From NCBI GenBank assembly GCA_030635865.1, contig DAOVYA010000019.1:1-12988 (forward strand): a stretch of DNA of 12,988 nucleotides, in the 5' to 3' direction. Shown one piece after another: positions 4,763-12,988 of the stretch (within the stretch, counting starts at the first letter, position 1; each line of letters starts with the position of its first letter). The DNA comes from Gammaproteobacteria bacterium (GTDB taxonomy: Bacteria > Pseudomonadota > Gammaproteobacteria > UBA9214). The notes under the pieces are model-generated. The model did not search any database and was not told the origin of the DNA. It worked only from the letters and a program-made list of their open reading frames with translations. A program made the translations under genes and the position numbers.

Positions 4763-6910
4763 ATGCAAAAGCTTCGCAACATATCGATCCGTCGCAAGCT
4801 CACGCTGATTATCGTGATTATCAGTACCGTATCCCTGTTGCTGGCAAGCATTGCCTTTATAACCACGGACAGGATCAACAGCCGGAAGTCCCTCGGAAAC
4901 AATCTCCGCGCCATGGCAGATATTATTGCAGCCAACAGCAGTGCTGCACTTATTTTTGGTGACACAAATGCAGCAGAGGAGAACCTCGGCTTCCTGGGTG
5001 CACAGGAACATATCGAAGCTGCAGCAATTTTCGAACTCGACGGTAAGGAATTTGTCAGCTACAGAAAACCAGGCACCAATGTCACCCTGCCGAAACCCGA
5101 CTTTGAAACAGACAACATCCTGTTCCGGGACGATTACGTTGAATTATTCAGCAACATCGTCCACGAGAATGAAACCATTGGCGTTGCATATATCCGCTCT
5201 GACCTGCTGGCTGTACACGAACGCCTGGTATGGTTTTTGGGGATTGTCTGCATCGTGCTGCTGACCTCCCTGTCGATTACATTAATGCTCAGCGCGCAGA
5301 TGCAGCGCATTATTACGGACCCGTTACTGCGACTATCTGCTATTGCACGACAAATTTCTTTGGAAAAAAACTACTCCCTGCGAGTTGCTGGCGAAGGAAA
5401 AGACGAACTCGGAAATCTGATTGTCGATTTCAACAAGATGCTGGATGAAATCCAGCTGCGCGACAATAAGCTCAAGAACCACAGGATACGACTGGAGGAA
5501 CGCGTTACACAGCGCACAAAAGAACTTGAAGAGAGCAATAACCAGCTCACCCAGTCGAAAAAACAGGCAGAAATAGTCGCAAAACGGATGGAATATCATG
5601 CCCACCACGATGACCTGACCGGACTGCCGAATCGAACACTGTTAAATGATCGCATTAACACGGAACTGGCCCACGCACGCCGTCAAAAGACAATGATGGC
5701 CCTGTTGTTTCTCGACCTCGATCGCTTCAAGGTTATCAATGACTCCCTGGGGCACGCAATCGGTGATCAGCTTCTGCGGGTGATATCCCGCCGGCTTAGA
5801 AACTGCGTGCGCGAGGAAGACACCGTTGCAAGACTGGGTGGTGACGAATTCATGATATTACTGCCACGCATAACCAGCTCATCGGATGCAGGGCGGATCG
5901 GAAGGAAGATTATTGATGCACTTGTCGAACCCGTATCCTGTAATGGTCATGAACTTCATATTACAACCAGTATCGGTATCAGTATCTATCCTTTTGACAG
6001 CACTGATACAGAAACGCTGATCAAGAACGCAGATATCAGTATGTACCGCGCAAAAGAACTGGGGCGTAACAAGGTTGTTTATTACACGGCTGAAATGAAT
6101 GCAGGTTCCCGTAAACAACTTGCACTTGAAACCAATCTCCGAAAAGCGCTCGAAAGGGGAGAATTAGACCTTCACTATCAGCCAAAGATAAATACCACAC
6201 ACAATACAATTGTTGGCGTCGAGGCACTGCTGCGCTGGAACCACCCCACCATGGGCGCTATCAGTCCGGCTGATTTTATACCGGTAGCCGAAGACAGCGG
6301 CCTGATTATACCGATCGGTGAATGGGTACTGGAAACAGCCTTCAAACAACTCAGGAAATGGCATGATGCAGGGCATGATGCCCTAACCATGGCCGTCAAT
6401 CTTTCATCTGCACAGATGTCACGCTCCGGCATCGAATCAGCAATTAGCAAATCTCTTTCAAATGCCGGAATTGACCCCTGCATGGCAGAACTGGAAATCA
6501 CCGAAAATGTAGCCATGCAGGACATCGATTCTGCAGTTGCCGCACTCGAAAAGCTCAAAAGTACAGGTATCAGTATCGCAATGGATGACTTTGGAACGGG
6601 TTATTCGTCACTGGGCTACCTGCGCAGGCTACCCATCGACATTGTAAAGATTGATCAATCTTTTGTTCGCGATATTCCTGATATAAAGGAAAGCATCCTC
6701 ATTGCGGAAGCCATTATCGCAATGACGCAAAGCCTTAACCTCTCACTGATTGTTGAGGGTATTGAAAATGTCAGGCAGTTGAACTATTTCAAAAAACAGG
6801 GCTGTGAAGTCATGCAGGGTTTTCTTTTCAGCAGACCGGTAGCAGCAGGCGAAATACTAAAAATACTGAATACCCGCAGAGCACCCGGAACTTTTAACGT
6901 GGTTAAATAA
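4763..6910 (+). CDS. Membrane cyclic-di-GMP enzyme: CHASE8-like sensor, HAMP, GGDEF, EAL
   Basis: This is a 715-residue inner membrane protein. It has a first membrane helix (about 13-34), a periplasmic CHASE8-like domain (about 35-153), a second helix (about 155-177), HAMP (about 178-232), a coiled coil (about 235-275), GGDEF (about 278-442) and EAL (about 450-702). The cyclase motif is intact (RLGGDEF, 359-363), with an inhibitory RxxD site (R350-D353) five residues upstream. The phosphodiesterase residues are also present: E487 (EALLRW), N546, E578 and E581 (EITE), D608/D609 (DDFGTGYSS), K629, E665 and Q685 (MQGFLFS). Either activity, or both, is thus possible. The sensor part resembles YfiN/TpbB, the partner of YfiR, but YfiN lacks a functional EAL domain, so this is a hybrid layout. 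The gene looks somewhat more AT-rich than the dap genes (impression, not counted). Confidence 0.93.
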   Translation: MQKLRNISIRRKLTLIIVIISTVSLLLASIAFITTDRINSRKSLGNNLRAMADIIAANSSAALIFGDTNAAEENLGFLGAQEHIEAAAIFELDGKEFVSYRKPGTNVTLPKPDFETDNILFRDDYVELFSNIVHENETIGVAYIRSDLLAVHERLVWFLGIVCIVLLTSLSITLMLSAQMQRIITDPLLRLSAIARQISLEKNYSLRVAGEGKDELGNLIVDFNKMLDEIQLRDNKLKNHRIRLEERVTQRTKELEESNNQLTQSKKQAEIVAKRMEYHAHHDDLTGLPNRTLLNDRINTELAHARRQKTMMALLFLDLDRFKVINDSLGHAIGDQLLRVISRRLRNCVREEDTVARLGGDEFMILLPRITSSSDAGRIGRKIIDALVEPVSCNGHELHITTSIGISIYPFDSTDTETLIKNADISMYRAKELGRNKVVYYTAEMNAGSRKQLALETNLRKALERGELDLHYQPKINTTHNTIVGVEALLRWNHPTMGAISPADFIPVAEDSGLIIPIGEWVLETAFKQLRKWHDAGHDALTMAVNLSSAQMSRSGIESAISKSLSNAGIDPCMAELEITENVAMQDIDSAVAALEKLKSTGISIAMDDFGTGYSSLGYLRRLPIDIVKIDQSFVRDIPDIKESILIAEAIIAMTQSLNLSLIVEGIENVRQLNYFKKQGCEVMQGFLFSRPVAAGEILKILNTRRAPGTFNVVK

Positions 6911-6915
6911 ATGCT

Positions 6916-7194
6916 CTACCTGTACCCAACCGGCCACGGTGTCCTGCCGCCATAAAAACCGGGAGGAGGAAGTGGCGGGTAATAAGGCATGTATGAAGGC
7001 GCCGGGTAAACCGGACTGTATGGATAGGCATAGTATGCACCCCGACCAAAACCCACAGCCGGTGGCGAACGGCTATAGACATCACCCCGGTTTTTGTTGC
7101 CACCGCCAAAAGAAAAACAAAACGAGAACGCCTGTGCCGTAGACCACCCTGCCAACAGGGCTACCAACGCGGCCATTACAAGCCTTCTGGACAT
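6916..7194 (-). CDS. Small secreted Tyr/Pro/Gly-rich protein, sulfur-globule-protein-like
   Basis: This 92-residue protein has a clear Sec signal peptide (MSRRLVMAALVALLAGWSTAQA, residues 1-22). The mature 70 residues are low-complexity: FSFCFSFGGGNKN, then a region with Tyr, Pro and Gly nearly throughout (AYYAYPYSPVYPAPSYMPYYPPLPPPGFYGG). Composition and size recall sulfur globule envelope proteins of purple sulfur bacteria (SgpA-C), but other structural or glycine/tyrosine-rich surface proteins look alike and no sulfur-oxidation gene is in the window, so this is a hint only. A single mature Cys (C26) is present. The ribosome site AGGGAA lies just upstream. The gene starts 9 bp after the stop of the gene ending at 7204, so the two are probably cotranscribed, and it converges on the GGDEF-EAL gene with a 5-bp gap. 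Confidence 0.75.
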   Translation of the reverse strand: MSRRLVMAALVALLAGWSTAQAFSFCFSFGGGNKNRGDVYSRSPPAVGFGRGAYYAYPYSPVYPAPSYMPYYPPLPPPGFYGGRTPWPVGYR

Positions 7195-7203
7195 GCTTCC
7201 CTG

Positions 7204-7548
7204 CTACATCAACCGGTACGGTGTTTCATCAGCCAGGGTCAGCACCTTCGACACAATTCCGAGCGCTTCATCTACAAACGGATCGAGACTACCCCATTCA
7301 GCTGAACTGCCGATAACTTCCGCACCGTCCTTCATGACGACCCGCATCGAATACTCCCCCGCCGGAACAACAGCCTTCTCGGCAGTAATATACAGACCCG
7401 GCTCCGGGTCCTGTCCCTGCACAACGGCAAGAATGTACTGGTAATCAATACTGTCGCTGCTCTCGATTTCACCCAGCACTACAATGGTAAACTCACCCAG
7501 CTTATAGCGGCGCCTGGGAATCGCTGTCTTGAAACCGGGTCTGTTCAC
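7204..7548 (-). CDS. Hypothetical protein (114 aa), cotranscribed with the secreted protein
   Basis: I do not recognise this family. The protein is hydrophilic with no signal peptide or membrane segment. Residues 12-55 look like alternating beta strands (RRRYKLGEFTIVVLGEIE, YQYILAVVQGQ, PGLYITAEKA), a second strand pair follows (YSMRVVMKDGAEVIG), and a helix (DPFVDEALGIVSKVLTLAD) comes near the end. This suggests a compact alpha/beta domain of cytoplasmic location. The start is a GTG at 7548 with only a weak AGGA-like site upstream; no in-frame ATG precedes residue 68, and starting there would cut the domain. The last codon is ATG followed by TAG, with 9 bp to the next gene. Confidence 0.72.
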   Translation of the reverse strand: MNRPGFKTAIPRRRYKLGEFTIVVLGEIESSDSIDYQYILAVVQGQDPEPGLYITAEKAVVPAGEYSMRVVMKDGAEVIGSSAEWGSLDPFVDEALGIVSKVLTLADETPYRLM

Positions 7549-7605
7549 GGGCCTGATCCTGATTATCGTTGTGACAGGGTATCATTATCGACACGGCCTT
7601 CAAGC

Positions 7606-7635
7606 ATATTCGTGCGCAGGTTTTCTCTGTGGCAA
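7606..7635 (-). promoter_or_regulatory. Candidate sigma-70 promoter for the two small minus-strand genes
   Basis: On the minus strand TTGCCA (7635-7630) and GAATAT (7611-7606) are 18 bp apart, giving a leader of about 50 nt before the GTG at 7548. The gap 7549-7664 holds no gene that I can support. Confidence 0.3.
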
Positions 7636-7664
7636 TAGATTTGAATCGCGGTCGCGTACTACTC

Positions 7665-8039
7665 CTACACACACTCGACCAACTCCAGTGCATTGCCGTC
7701 TGGATCCCTGCAAAACAGGGCCTTGCGACCGGAACGGCTGCGTGTATAAGCAATGCCCGCCGTCTCCAGCGCCTGCACAACCTCATCGAGGCTGGCGACA
7801 TCCATGGCCAGGTGCTGGTTCCGGCCCCCATGTTGCCGAGGCCCTCGTGATTGCCCGGATTCGAGCAACTCCAGCAAGTGGATCTGCCCGGCGCCCACCT
7901 GCAGCCAGGCACCCGGGAAATCAAGATCCGGGCGGGAATCGTCAACCGGCAAACCCAGCACGCCGTGATAAAAATCCAGGGAACGCCGGGTATCTGCAAC
8001 CAGCAAACTGACATGGTTAATCGAACGTATTTCAACCAT
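7665..8039 (-). CDS. VOC-family protein (glyoxalase/bleomycin-resistance fold)
   Basis: This is a 124-residue single-domain vicinal-oxygen-chelate protein built from two beta-alpha-beta-beta-beta modules. Seen are INHVSLLVADTRRSLDFYHGVLGLP (7-31), the WLQVGAGQIHLLEL strand pair, NQHLAMDVASLDEVVQALETAGI (74-96) and FCRDPDGNALELVE (109-122). H9, H76 and E119 or E122 fit the usual metal ligands, with H54/E57 in the second-strand position. Substrate is not predictable: related proteins include glyoxalase I, dioxygenases and antibiotic-resistance proteins. The ATG at 8039 is preferred (GGTGAAG upstream); it overlaps the end of the transporter gene by 8 bp, so the pair is translationally coupled. 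A longer reading frame to 8087 would sit wholly inside the transporter gene. Confidence 0.85.
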   Translation of the reverse strand: MVEIRSINHVSLLVADTRRSLDFYHGVLGLPVDDSRPDLDFPGAWLQVGAGQIHLLELLESGQSRGPRQHGGRNQHLAMDVASLDEVVQALETAGIAYTRSRSGRKALFCRDPDGNALELVECV

Positions 8040-8922
8040 CCGCTTCACCGGCATGTATACGTGCCGCCAGCCAGGCGGCCGTGACAATCATGACCCCGCC
8101 AATCCATTCTCGCGGGAGTACCACCTCATCCGTCAACAACAACGAGGAAATGGCACCGGCAACCAGTTCAAACAGCAGAATCACGGCAGAGCGATGTAAG
8201 GGCATGCGCGTAACACCGTAAAGCACAGACAGGGTCATCACCAGAAAACCCAGCAAGCCGAGTAATACCGCCATATAAAAAGTCATTGCACTGACATCGG
8301 GGAAACCTGTCCCCTCAATCATTATCCAAATAAAAGCAACCAGCACGACACCCACCCAGCTACTGGCCGATTTCAACCGGACATTCACTGATTGCATCCT
8401 GCGCACAAATACATTGCTCAGGGCAAATGCAAAACCGGAAGAAACAGCCAGCCAGTCAGCCTGGTCGCGTGGCCACGGCATGCCGACATCTTCATTCCAC
8501 AACATGATCAATGCACCAGCAACTGCAATAGCAAAAACCAGGATGGATTTACCATCCAGCTTCTCGCCCAGCATCAACCAGCCAAGACAGACTGCCCAGA
8601 ACGGGGAAAGATAGAACAGCAGTAAAACGCGAACCACGTTGCCATCCAGCACCGCCATGATGAATGCGAGGTTGCACCAGCCTGCCGCCAGGCTCATTAA
8701 TACCAGTGACAGGAAATGCTGCCTCAATACCTGCCAGTCCCGGAAAAATATCCATAAAAACACACTGAGTGCAGCGCCAAAACTGACAAGTGCACTCCAG
8801 GCGCCCGACAACCCCTGGTCTTCGAGCAGGCGCAGCGGATACCAGACAACGCCCCACAGCGTGGCTGCAAACAGCAGGCTGGCAACCGGGAGCAGCTGGT
8901 ATTCCTGTTTGGATGAGTTCAT
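8032..8922 (-). CDS. EamA/DMT-superfamily inner membrane transporter
   Basis: This is a 296-residue integral membrane protein with about ten hydrophobic helices in two repeated EamA halves. The first half begins LLPVASLLFAATLWGVVWYPLRLL, a typical EamA opening helix with the GxxW/P features, and the second half follows a cytoplasmic loop near residue 145 (WPRDQADWLAVSSGFAFALSNVFVRR). It ends ...WIGGVMIVTAAWLAARI. Substrate is unknown; family members export amino acids, metabolites or drugs. The ATG at 8922 has AAGGGAAC upstream and gives the normal family length (about 290-300); the open frame continues upstream to 9114 but would run into dapC and adds a non-membrane tail. The downstream VOC gene overlaps its stop by 8 bp. 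Confidence 0.9.
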   Translation of the reverse strand: MNSSKQEYQLLPVASLLFAATLWGVVWYPLRLLEDQGLSGAWSALVSFGAALSVFLWIFFRDWQVLRQHFLSLVLMSLAAGWCNLAFIMAVLDGNVVRVLLLFYLSPFWAVCLGWLMLGEKLDGKSILVFAIAVAGALIMLWNEDVGMPWPRDQADWLAVSSGFAFALSNVFVRRMQSVNVRLKSASSWVGVVLVAFIWIMIEGTGFPDVSAMTFYMAVLLGLLGFLVMTLSVLYGVTRMPLHRSAVILLFELVAGAISSLLLTDEVVLPREWIGGVMIVTAAWLAARIHAGEADG

Positions 8923-9014
8923 AGGTTCCCTTATACTTTCACTTCGACAGCGGTAATGGCAAGGTATTTTCGCCCTCTCCCGTTGATCATCATTCACACT
9001 GGTACTAACCGGCA

Positions 9015-10211
9015 ATGAATCCAGACCTGTCACATTTGCAGCCCTATCCGTTCGAGCGACTTGCAAAGCTGTTTGACGGTATTGCACCCCCGCAGACACT
9101 GAATGAAATTTCACTGTCTATCGGCGAACCCAAACATCCAACTCCCGCCTTCATTACCGAGGAAGTCATTACCCATTTACATGGCCTGTCACGCTATCCG
9201 CTGACACGCGGCTCACCGGAATTGCGGCAGGCAATTTCCGAGTGGCTGACGGCACGCTTCAGCCTGGCCGCAGGCATACTTGACCCGGAACAACAGGTAT
9301 TACCCGTCAATGGTACGCGCGAGGCGTTGTTTGCCTTTGCCCAATGCATAATTGACCGGACTGTCGCACCCGTGGTGCTGATGCCCAACCCGTTCTACCA
9401 GATCTACGAGGGCGCGGCCCTGCTGGCCGGTGCCGAACCCTGGTTCCTGAACACGACCCGGAAAACAGGGTTTCGCCCTGACTTCGAGAGCGTACCGGAA
9501 AGCACCTGGTCGCGCTGCCAGCTTGTCTATATATGTACACCCGGAAATCCCACCGGGGCTGTTATGAGCTGTGCCAAACTCCAGCACCTGATAGAACTGG
9601 CCGACCGCTACGATTTCGTGATTGCATCGGATGAATGCTATTCCGAGATATACCTGGATGAGTCATCACCGCCCTGCGGGCTATTGCAGGCAGCCAGCGA
9701 AATGGGGCGGAATGATTTCAGCCGCTGCATGGTTTTCCATAGCCTGTCAAAGCGCTCCAATGCGCCGGGCCTGCGTTCCGGCTTTGTCGCCGGCGATGCA
9801 GACCTTGTCCGGGGTTTCCTGCGCTACCGCACATACCATGGCTGTGCCATGCCACCGGCAACCCAGGCCGCCAGCATCCGTGCCTGGCAGGATGAAAATC
9901 ATGTTATTGAGAACCGCAAGCTCTACAGGGAAAAGCTTTCTGCCGTACACGGAATACTGGCATCCGTACTCGATGTGCAATTGCCGGATGCCGGTTTTTA
10001 CCTCTGGCCACAGACACCGGTTGTCGGGGAGGAATTCGCACGCGACCTGCTGGCACAGCAAAACGTAATCGTGCTGCCAGGGAGTTATCTGTCCCGGACA
10101 GCAGCTGGCATCAATCCCGGCCAGGACTATGTCCGCATGGCACTGGTTGCGCCACTGGAAGACTGCGTCGAGGCAGCGGAACGGATTAAATCTTTCATCA
10201 GCACTGCATAA
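9015..10211 (+). CDS. dapC: Succinyldiaminopimelate transaminase DapC
   Basis: This is a 398-residue PLP-dependent fold-type I aminotransferase (class I/II). It converts N-succinyl-2-amino-6-ketopimelate to N-succinyl-LL-2,6-diaminopimelate with glutamate as donor, in the lysine/peptidoglycan branch. Visible landmarks are LSIGEPKHPTP (34-44), VNGTREALFAFAQ (98-110), PNPFYQIYEGAALLAGAEP (124-142), PGNPTG (N178), SDECYSEIY (D206, Y209), SLSKRSNAPGLRSGF with the PLP lysine K246, and DYVRMALV near the C terminus for the substrate carboxylate. The N-terminal MNPDLSHLQPYPFERLAKLF is characteristic of the proteobacterial DapC subgroup. DapD and dapE follow, which supports this assignment over a general aspartate aminotransferase. 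No strong ribosome site is seen upstream of the ATG. Confidence 0.92.
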   Translation: MNPDLSHLQPYPFERLAKLFDGIAPPQTLNEISLSIGEPKHPTPAFITEEVITHLHGLSRYPLTRGSPELRQAISEWLTARFSLAAGILDPEQQVLPVNGTREALFAFAQCIIDRTVAPVVLMPNPFYQIYEGAALLAGAEPWFLNTTRKTGFRPDFESVPESTWSRCQLVYICTPGNPTGAVMSCAKLQHLIELADRYDFVIASDECYSEIYLDESSPPCGLLQAASEMGRNDFSRCMVFHSLSKRSNAPGLRSGFVAGDADLVRGFLRYRTYHGCAMPPATQAASIRAWQDENHVIENRKLYREKLSAVHGILASVLDVQLPDAGFYLWPQTPVVGEEFARDLLAQQNVIVLPGSYLSRTAAGINPGQDYVRMALVAPLEDCVEAAERIKSFISTA

Positions 10212-10264
10212 TCCCGGCAAGGCGGTTATTATTCGTCCCCTGAATGGAATGGAGAATCGTATAA

Positions 10265-11086
10265 ATGAGCGACATACAGGCCACAATTGAAGAAGCCTTT
10301 GAACGACGCGCAGACATCACTCCGCGCAGCGTGGAACCTCTCGTCAAGGAAGCCACGCAGGAAGCCATCGACATGCTCGACCGGGGTGTCGCCCGGGTTG
10401 CCGAGAAGCGTGACGGAACCTGGGTCGTTAACGACTGGCTCAAAAAGGCCGTGCTGCTGTCGTTTCGCATTGAAGACAATGCCTTTATAAAAGGTGGCTT
10501 TACCAATTACTACGACAAGGTAACTTCAAAGTATGCCGACACCAATTCACGTGAATTTCGTGAAGGCGGCGTACGCGTGGTCCCTCCTGCTACTGCACGC
10601 AAAGGCTCCTACATTGCTTCCGGTGTCGTGTTAATGCCCTCCTACGTCAATATCGGTGCCTATGTCGACAGCGGCACCATGGTTGATACCTGGACCACGG
10701 TCGGCTCCTGCGCTCAAATCGGAAAGAATGTTCACCTCTCCGGCGGAGTAGGTATTGGCGGCGTGCTTGAACCGATCCAGGCCGCCCCGACAATCATTGA
10801 AGACAACTGTTTTATCGGGGCCCGTTCAGAGATTGTTGAAGGTGTCATTGTCGAAGAAGGCGCCGTGATTTCCATGGGTGTTTACATCGGACAGAGCACC
10901 CGTATATTCGACCGCTCAACGGGCGAAATCATCTATGGCCGGGTACCCGCTGGATCGGTCGTGGTATCAGGCAACCTGCCCTCAAAAGATGGAGCCTACA
11001 GTCTCTACTGTGCCGTCATCGTCAAGCGCGTTGATGATAAAACACGCTCCAAGGTCGGCATCAATGAACTGTTGCGTGATATCTGA
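10265..11086 (+). CDS. dapD: Tetrahydrodipicolinate N-succinyltransferase DapD
   Basis: This 273-residue cytoplasmic enzyme has essentially the length of E. coli DapD. It transfers succinyl from succinyl-CoA to tetrahydrodipicolinate, giving N-succinyl-2-amino-6-ketopimelate. A helical N-terminal domain (1-100; [30 protein letters not shown]) precedes left-handed parallel beta-helix hexapeptide repeats (about 105-240: [97 protein letters not shown]) and a short C-terminal beta tail. It is the trimeric type. The ATG has GGAG 11 nt upstream. The 53-bp gap from dapC contains no obvious terminator, so the two are probably cotranscribed; the ArsC/Spx-like gene begins 5 bp after its stop. Confidence 0.97.
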   Translation: MSDIQATIEEAFERRADITPRSVEPLVKEATQEAIDMLDRGVARVAEKRDGTWVVNDWLKKAVLLSFRIEDNAFIKGGFTNYYDKVTSKYADTNSREFREGGVRVVPPATARKGSYIASGVVLMPSYVNIGAYVDSGTMVDTWTTVGSCAQIGKNVHLSGGVGIGGVLEPIQAAPTIIEDNCFIGARSEIVEGVIVEEGAVISMGVYIGQSTRIFDRSTGEIIYGRVPAGSVVVSGNLPSKDGAYSLYCAVIVKRVDDKTRSKVGINELLRDI

Positions 11087-11091
11087 CCCGC

Positions 11092-11436
11092 ATGGTGACA
11101 ATCTTCGGCATCAGGAACTGCGACACGGTCAGAAAAACGCGTCGCTGGCTGGACGGGCATGCCGTGGAATACCGGTTTCACGATATACGTGCTGACGGAC
11201 TTTCCCGATTGCTTCTGGAAAGCTGGGTACAGGCCCTGGGGTGGGAAAACCTGCTGAATCGCCGTGGTACAACCTGGCGCAAGCTGCCGGAATCCGTTCG
11301 CGGCAATCTTGACAGGCGCACTGCAATAAAGCTTATGCTGGAACAGCCTGCCATGATCAAGCGACCCGTGCTTGATCTCGGCGACAGTCTGCATCTCGGC
11401 TTCAGTGAAGATGCCTACACCGACCTGTTTCAATAA
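11092..11436 (+). CDS. ArsC/Spx-family protein (YffB-like)
   Basis: This 114-residue thioredoxin-fold protein belongs to the ArsC/Spx family. The single N-terminal cysteine of the family is present in IFGIRNCDTVRKTRRWLD (C10), followed by VEYRFHDIRADGL, LLNRRGTTWRKLPES and KRPVLDLGDSLHLGFSEDAY, which match the YffB layout. The C-terminal arginines and cysteines used by true arsenate reductases with glutaredoxin are not conclusive here, so arsenate reduction is not claimed. In E. coli yffB also lies immediately upstream of dapE, so placement between dapD and dapE is a conserved arrangement rather than an insertion. It may be coupled to dapD translation (5-bp gap) and has no clear ribosome site of its own. 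A redox or thiol role linked to DapE is a guess. Confidence 0.88.
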   Translation: MVTIFGIRNCDTVRKTRRWLDGHAVEYRFHDIRADGLSRLLLESWVQALGWENLLNRRGTTWRKLPESVRGNLDRRTAIKLMLEQPAMIKRPVLDLGDSLHLGFSEDAYTDLFQ

Positions 11437-12573
<1,137 letters not shown>

Positions 12574-12583
12574 GATAACAACA

Positions 12584-12988
12584 ATGAAACCCGATCATCT
12601 GCCACGTTTTTCCAAAATTCGATTTCTGGCCTGCCTTACCACAGTACTCCTGCTATCGGCCTGTTCCATGGGTCAAATGGTCGTACGCGGCACGCAGTCC
12701 ATCCTCGACAGCGGCGTCGAGTCGATGAACCGTGAATCAGATCTGCAACTTGCGCGCGATGCCATGCCGGCAAATCTCAAGCTGATTGAAGGCATGTTGA
12801 TCGAGGATCCGAATAACAGCGAGATGCGCCTGTTCGCGGCCGAAGGTTTCTACGGATACAGCTATGGCTTTATTGAACCGGAAGATACGGATCGTGCGCG
12901 TTTGCTCTATCGTCGATGCTACACACATGCACGCAAGGCGCTGCGCCAATCCGGCGTGAAAACCGACCCTGAATCTTCCTCATCAGAA
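12584..12988 (+). CDS. TAtT family lipoprotein (TRAP transporter T-component), 3' truncated by window end
   Basis: 135 residues are visible and the frame remains open to the window edge. A lipoprotein signal peptide is clear: basic N-region, hydrophobic core FLACLTTVLLLSA and lipobox LLSAC with Cys27 as the lipidated residue. The mature part contains a helical TPR-like block: ESMNRESDLQLARDAMPANLKLIEGMLIEDPNNSEMRLFAAEGFYGYSYGFIE then DRARLLYRRCYTHARKAL. This matches TAtT proteins, periplasmic lipoproteins found with some TRAP transporters (Treponema TP0956 type). In many gammaproteobacteria such genes sit next to TRAP DctP/Q/M genes, so these may lie beyond the edge. It follows dapE by 10 bp with only a weak GAGA ribosome site, so it may be cotranscribed with it. 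Confidence 0.85.
   Translation, partial: MKPDHLPRFSKIRFLACLTTVLLLSACSMGQMVVRGTQSILDSGVESMNRESDLQLARDAMPANLKLIEGMLIEDPNNSEMRLFAAEGFYGYSYGFIEPEDTDRARLLYRRCYTHARKALRQSGVKTDPESSSSE

Noticed and set aside
6911..6915. Bidirectional terminator between the GGDEF-EAL gene and the secreted-protein gene
   Set aside because: Only 5 bp separate the two stops and no stem with a T-run was found nearby.
8040..8087. Longer N terminus for the VOC protein
   Set aside because: The extra 16 residues lie inside the transporter's C-terminal codons and precede the domain's normal first strand; ATG 8039 has GGTGAAG upstream.
8923..9014. Divergent sigma-70 promoters between the transporter and dapC
   Set aside because: Promoters must exist here, but no -35/-10 pair with acceptable spacing stood out on either strand (for example TTGATC and TACTAA are 14 bp apart), so no specific site is called.
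8923..9114. Upstream extension of the EamA transporter to 9114
   Set aside because: It overlaps the dapC start, adds 64 non-membrane residues and lacks family resemblance; ATG 8922 has a ribosome site and gives the normal length.

Overview
The window looks like chromosomal DNA of a free-living gammaproteobacterium. The basis is protein resemblance (a YfiR/DUF4154 protein, a gammaproteobacterial-type dapC-dapD-arsC/spx-dapE cluster, a TAtT lipoprotein) and REP/REPIN palindromes of the Pseudomonas/Xanthomonas kind. A small Tyr/Pro/Gly-rich secreted protein recalls sulfur globule envelope proteins, so a sulfur-oxidising lineage is possible but unproven. I see no rRNA, tRNA, transposase, phage gene or CRISPR array. 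No gene-free stretch exceeds 300 bases; the longest, 1843-2096, holds a REPIN and the leader of the receptor gene.

Layout: (1) 1-27, a REP palindrome at the window edge; (2) 34-741 minus, a GloB-like metallo-beta-lactamase-fold hydrolase, divergent from (3) 893-1486 plus, a protein with two CxxC pairs, followed by (4) 1552-1842, a 96-residue conserved-looking hypothetical; (5) 1861-1920, a REPIN of two inverted REPs; (6) 2097-6910 plus, a tight three-gene operon of a TonB-dependent receptor, a periplasmic YfiR-like protein and a membrane GGDEF-EAL enzyme; (7) 7548-6916 minus, two small genes of unknown function, one secreted; (8) 8922-7665 minus, an EamA-type transporter overlapping a VOC/glyoxalase-fold protein; (9) 9015-12573 plus, dapC, dapD, an ArsC/Spx-family protein and dapE, covering the succinylase branch of lysine/diaminopimelate synthesis; (10) 12584 to the end, the start of a TAtT lipoprotein.

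The most interesting part is region 6. By analogy with the Pseudomonas YfiBNR system, the YfiR-like protein would sit in the periplasm and restrain the CHASE8-like sensor of the cyclic-di-GMP enzyme. Here a TonB-dependent receptor takes the place of the outer-membrane lipoprotein YfiB, suggesting that an outer-membrane ligand event is passed to cyclic-di-GMP turnover. The enzyme keeps an intact GGDEF motif, an intact inhibitory site and a complete set of EAL residues, so it could make or degrade the messenger. The receptor's leader carries three mutually complementary segments, one covering its Shine-Dalgarno sequence and start codon. This is a plausible, untested RNA switch. The other regions look like ordinary housekeeping or small hypothetical genes.
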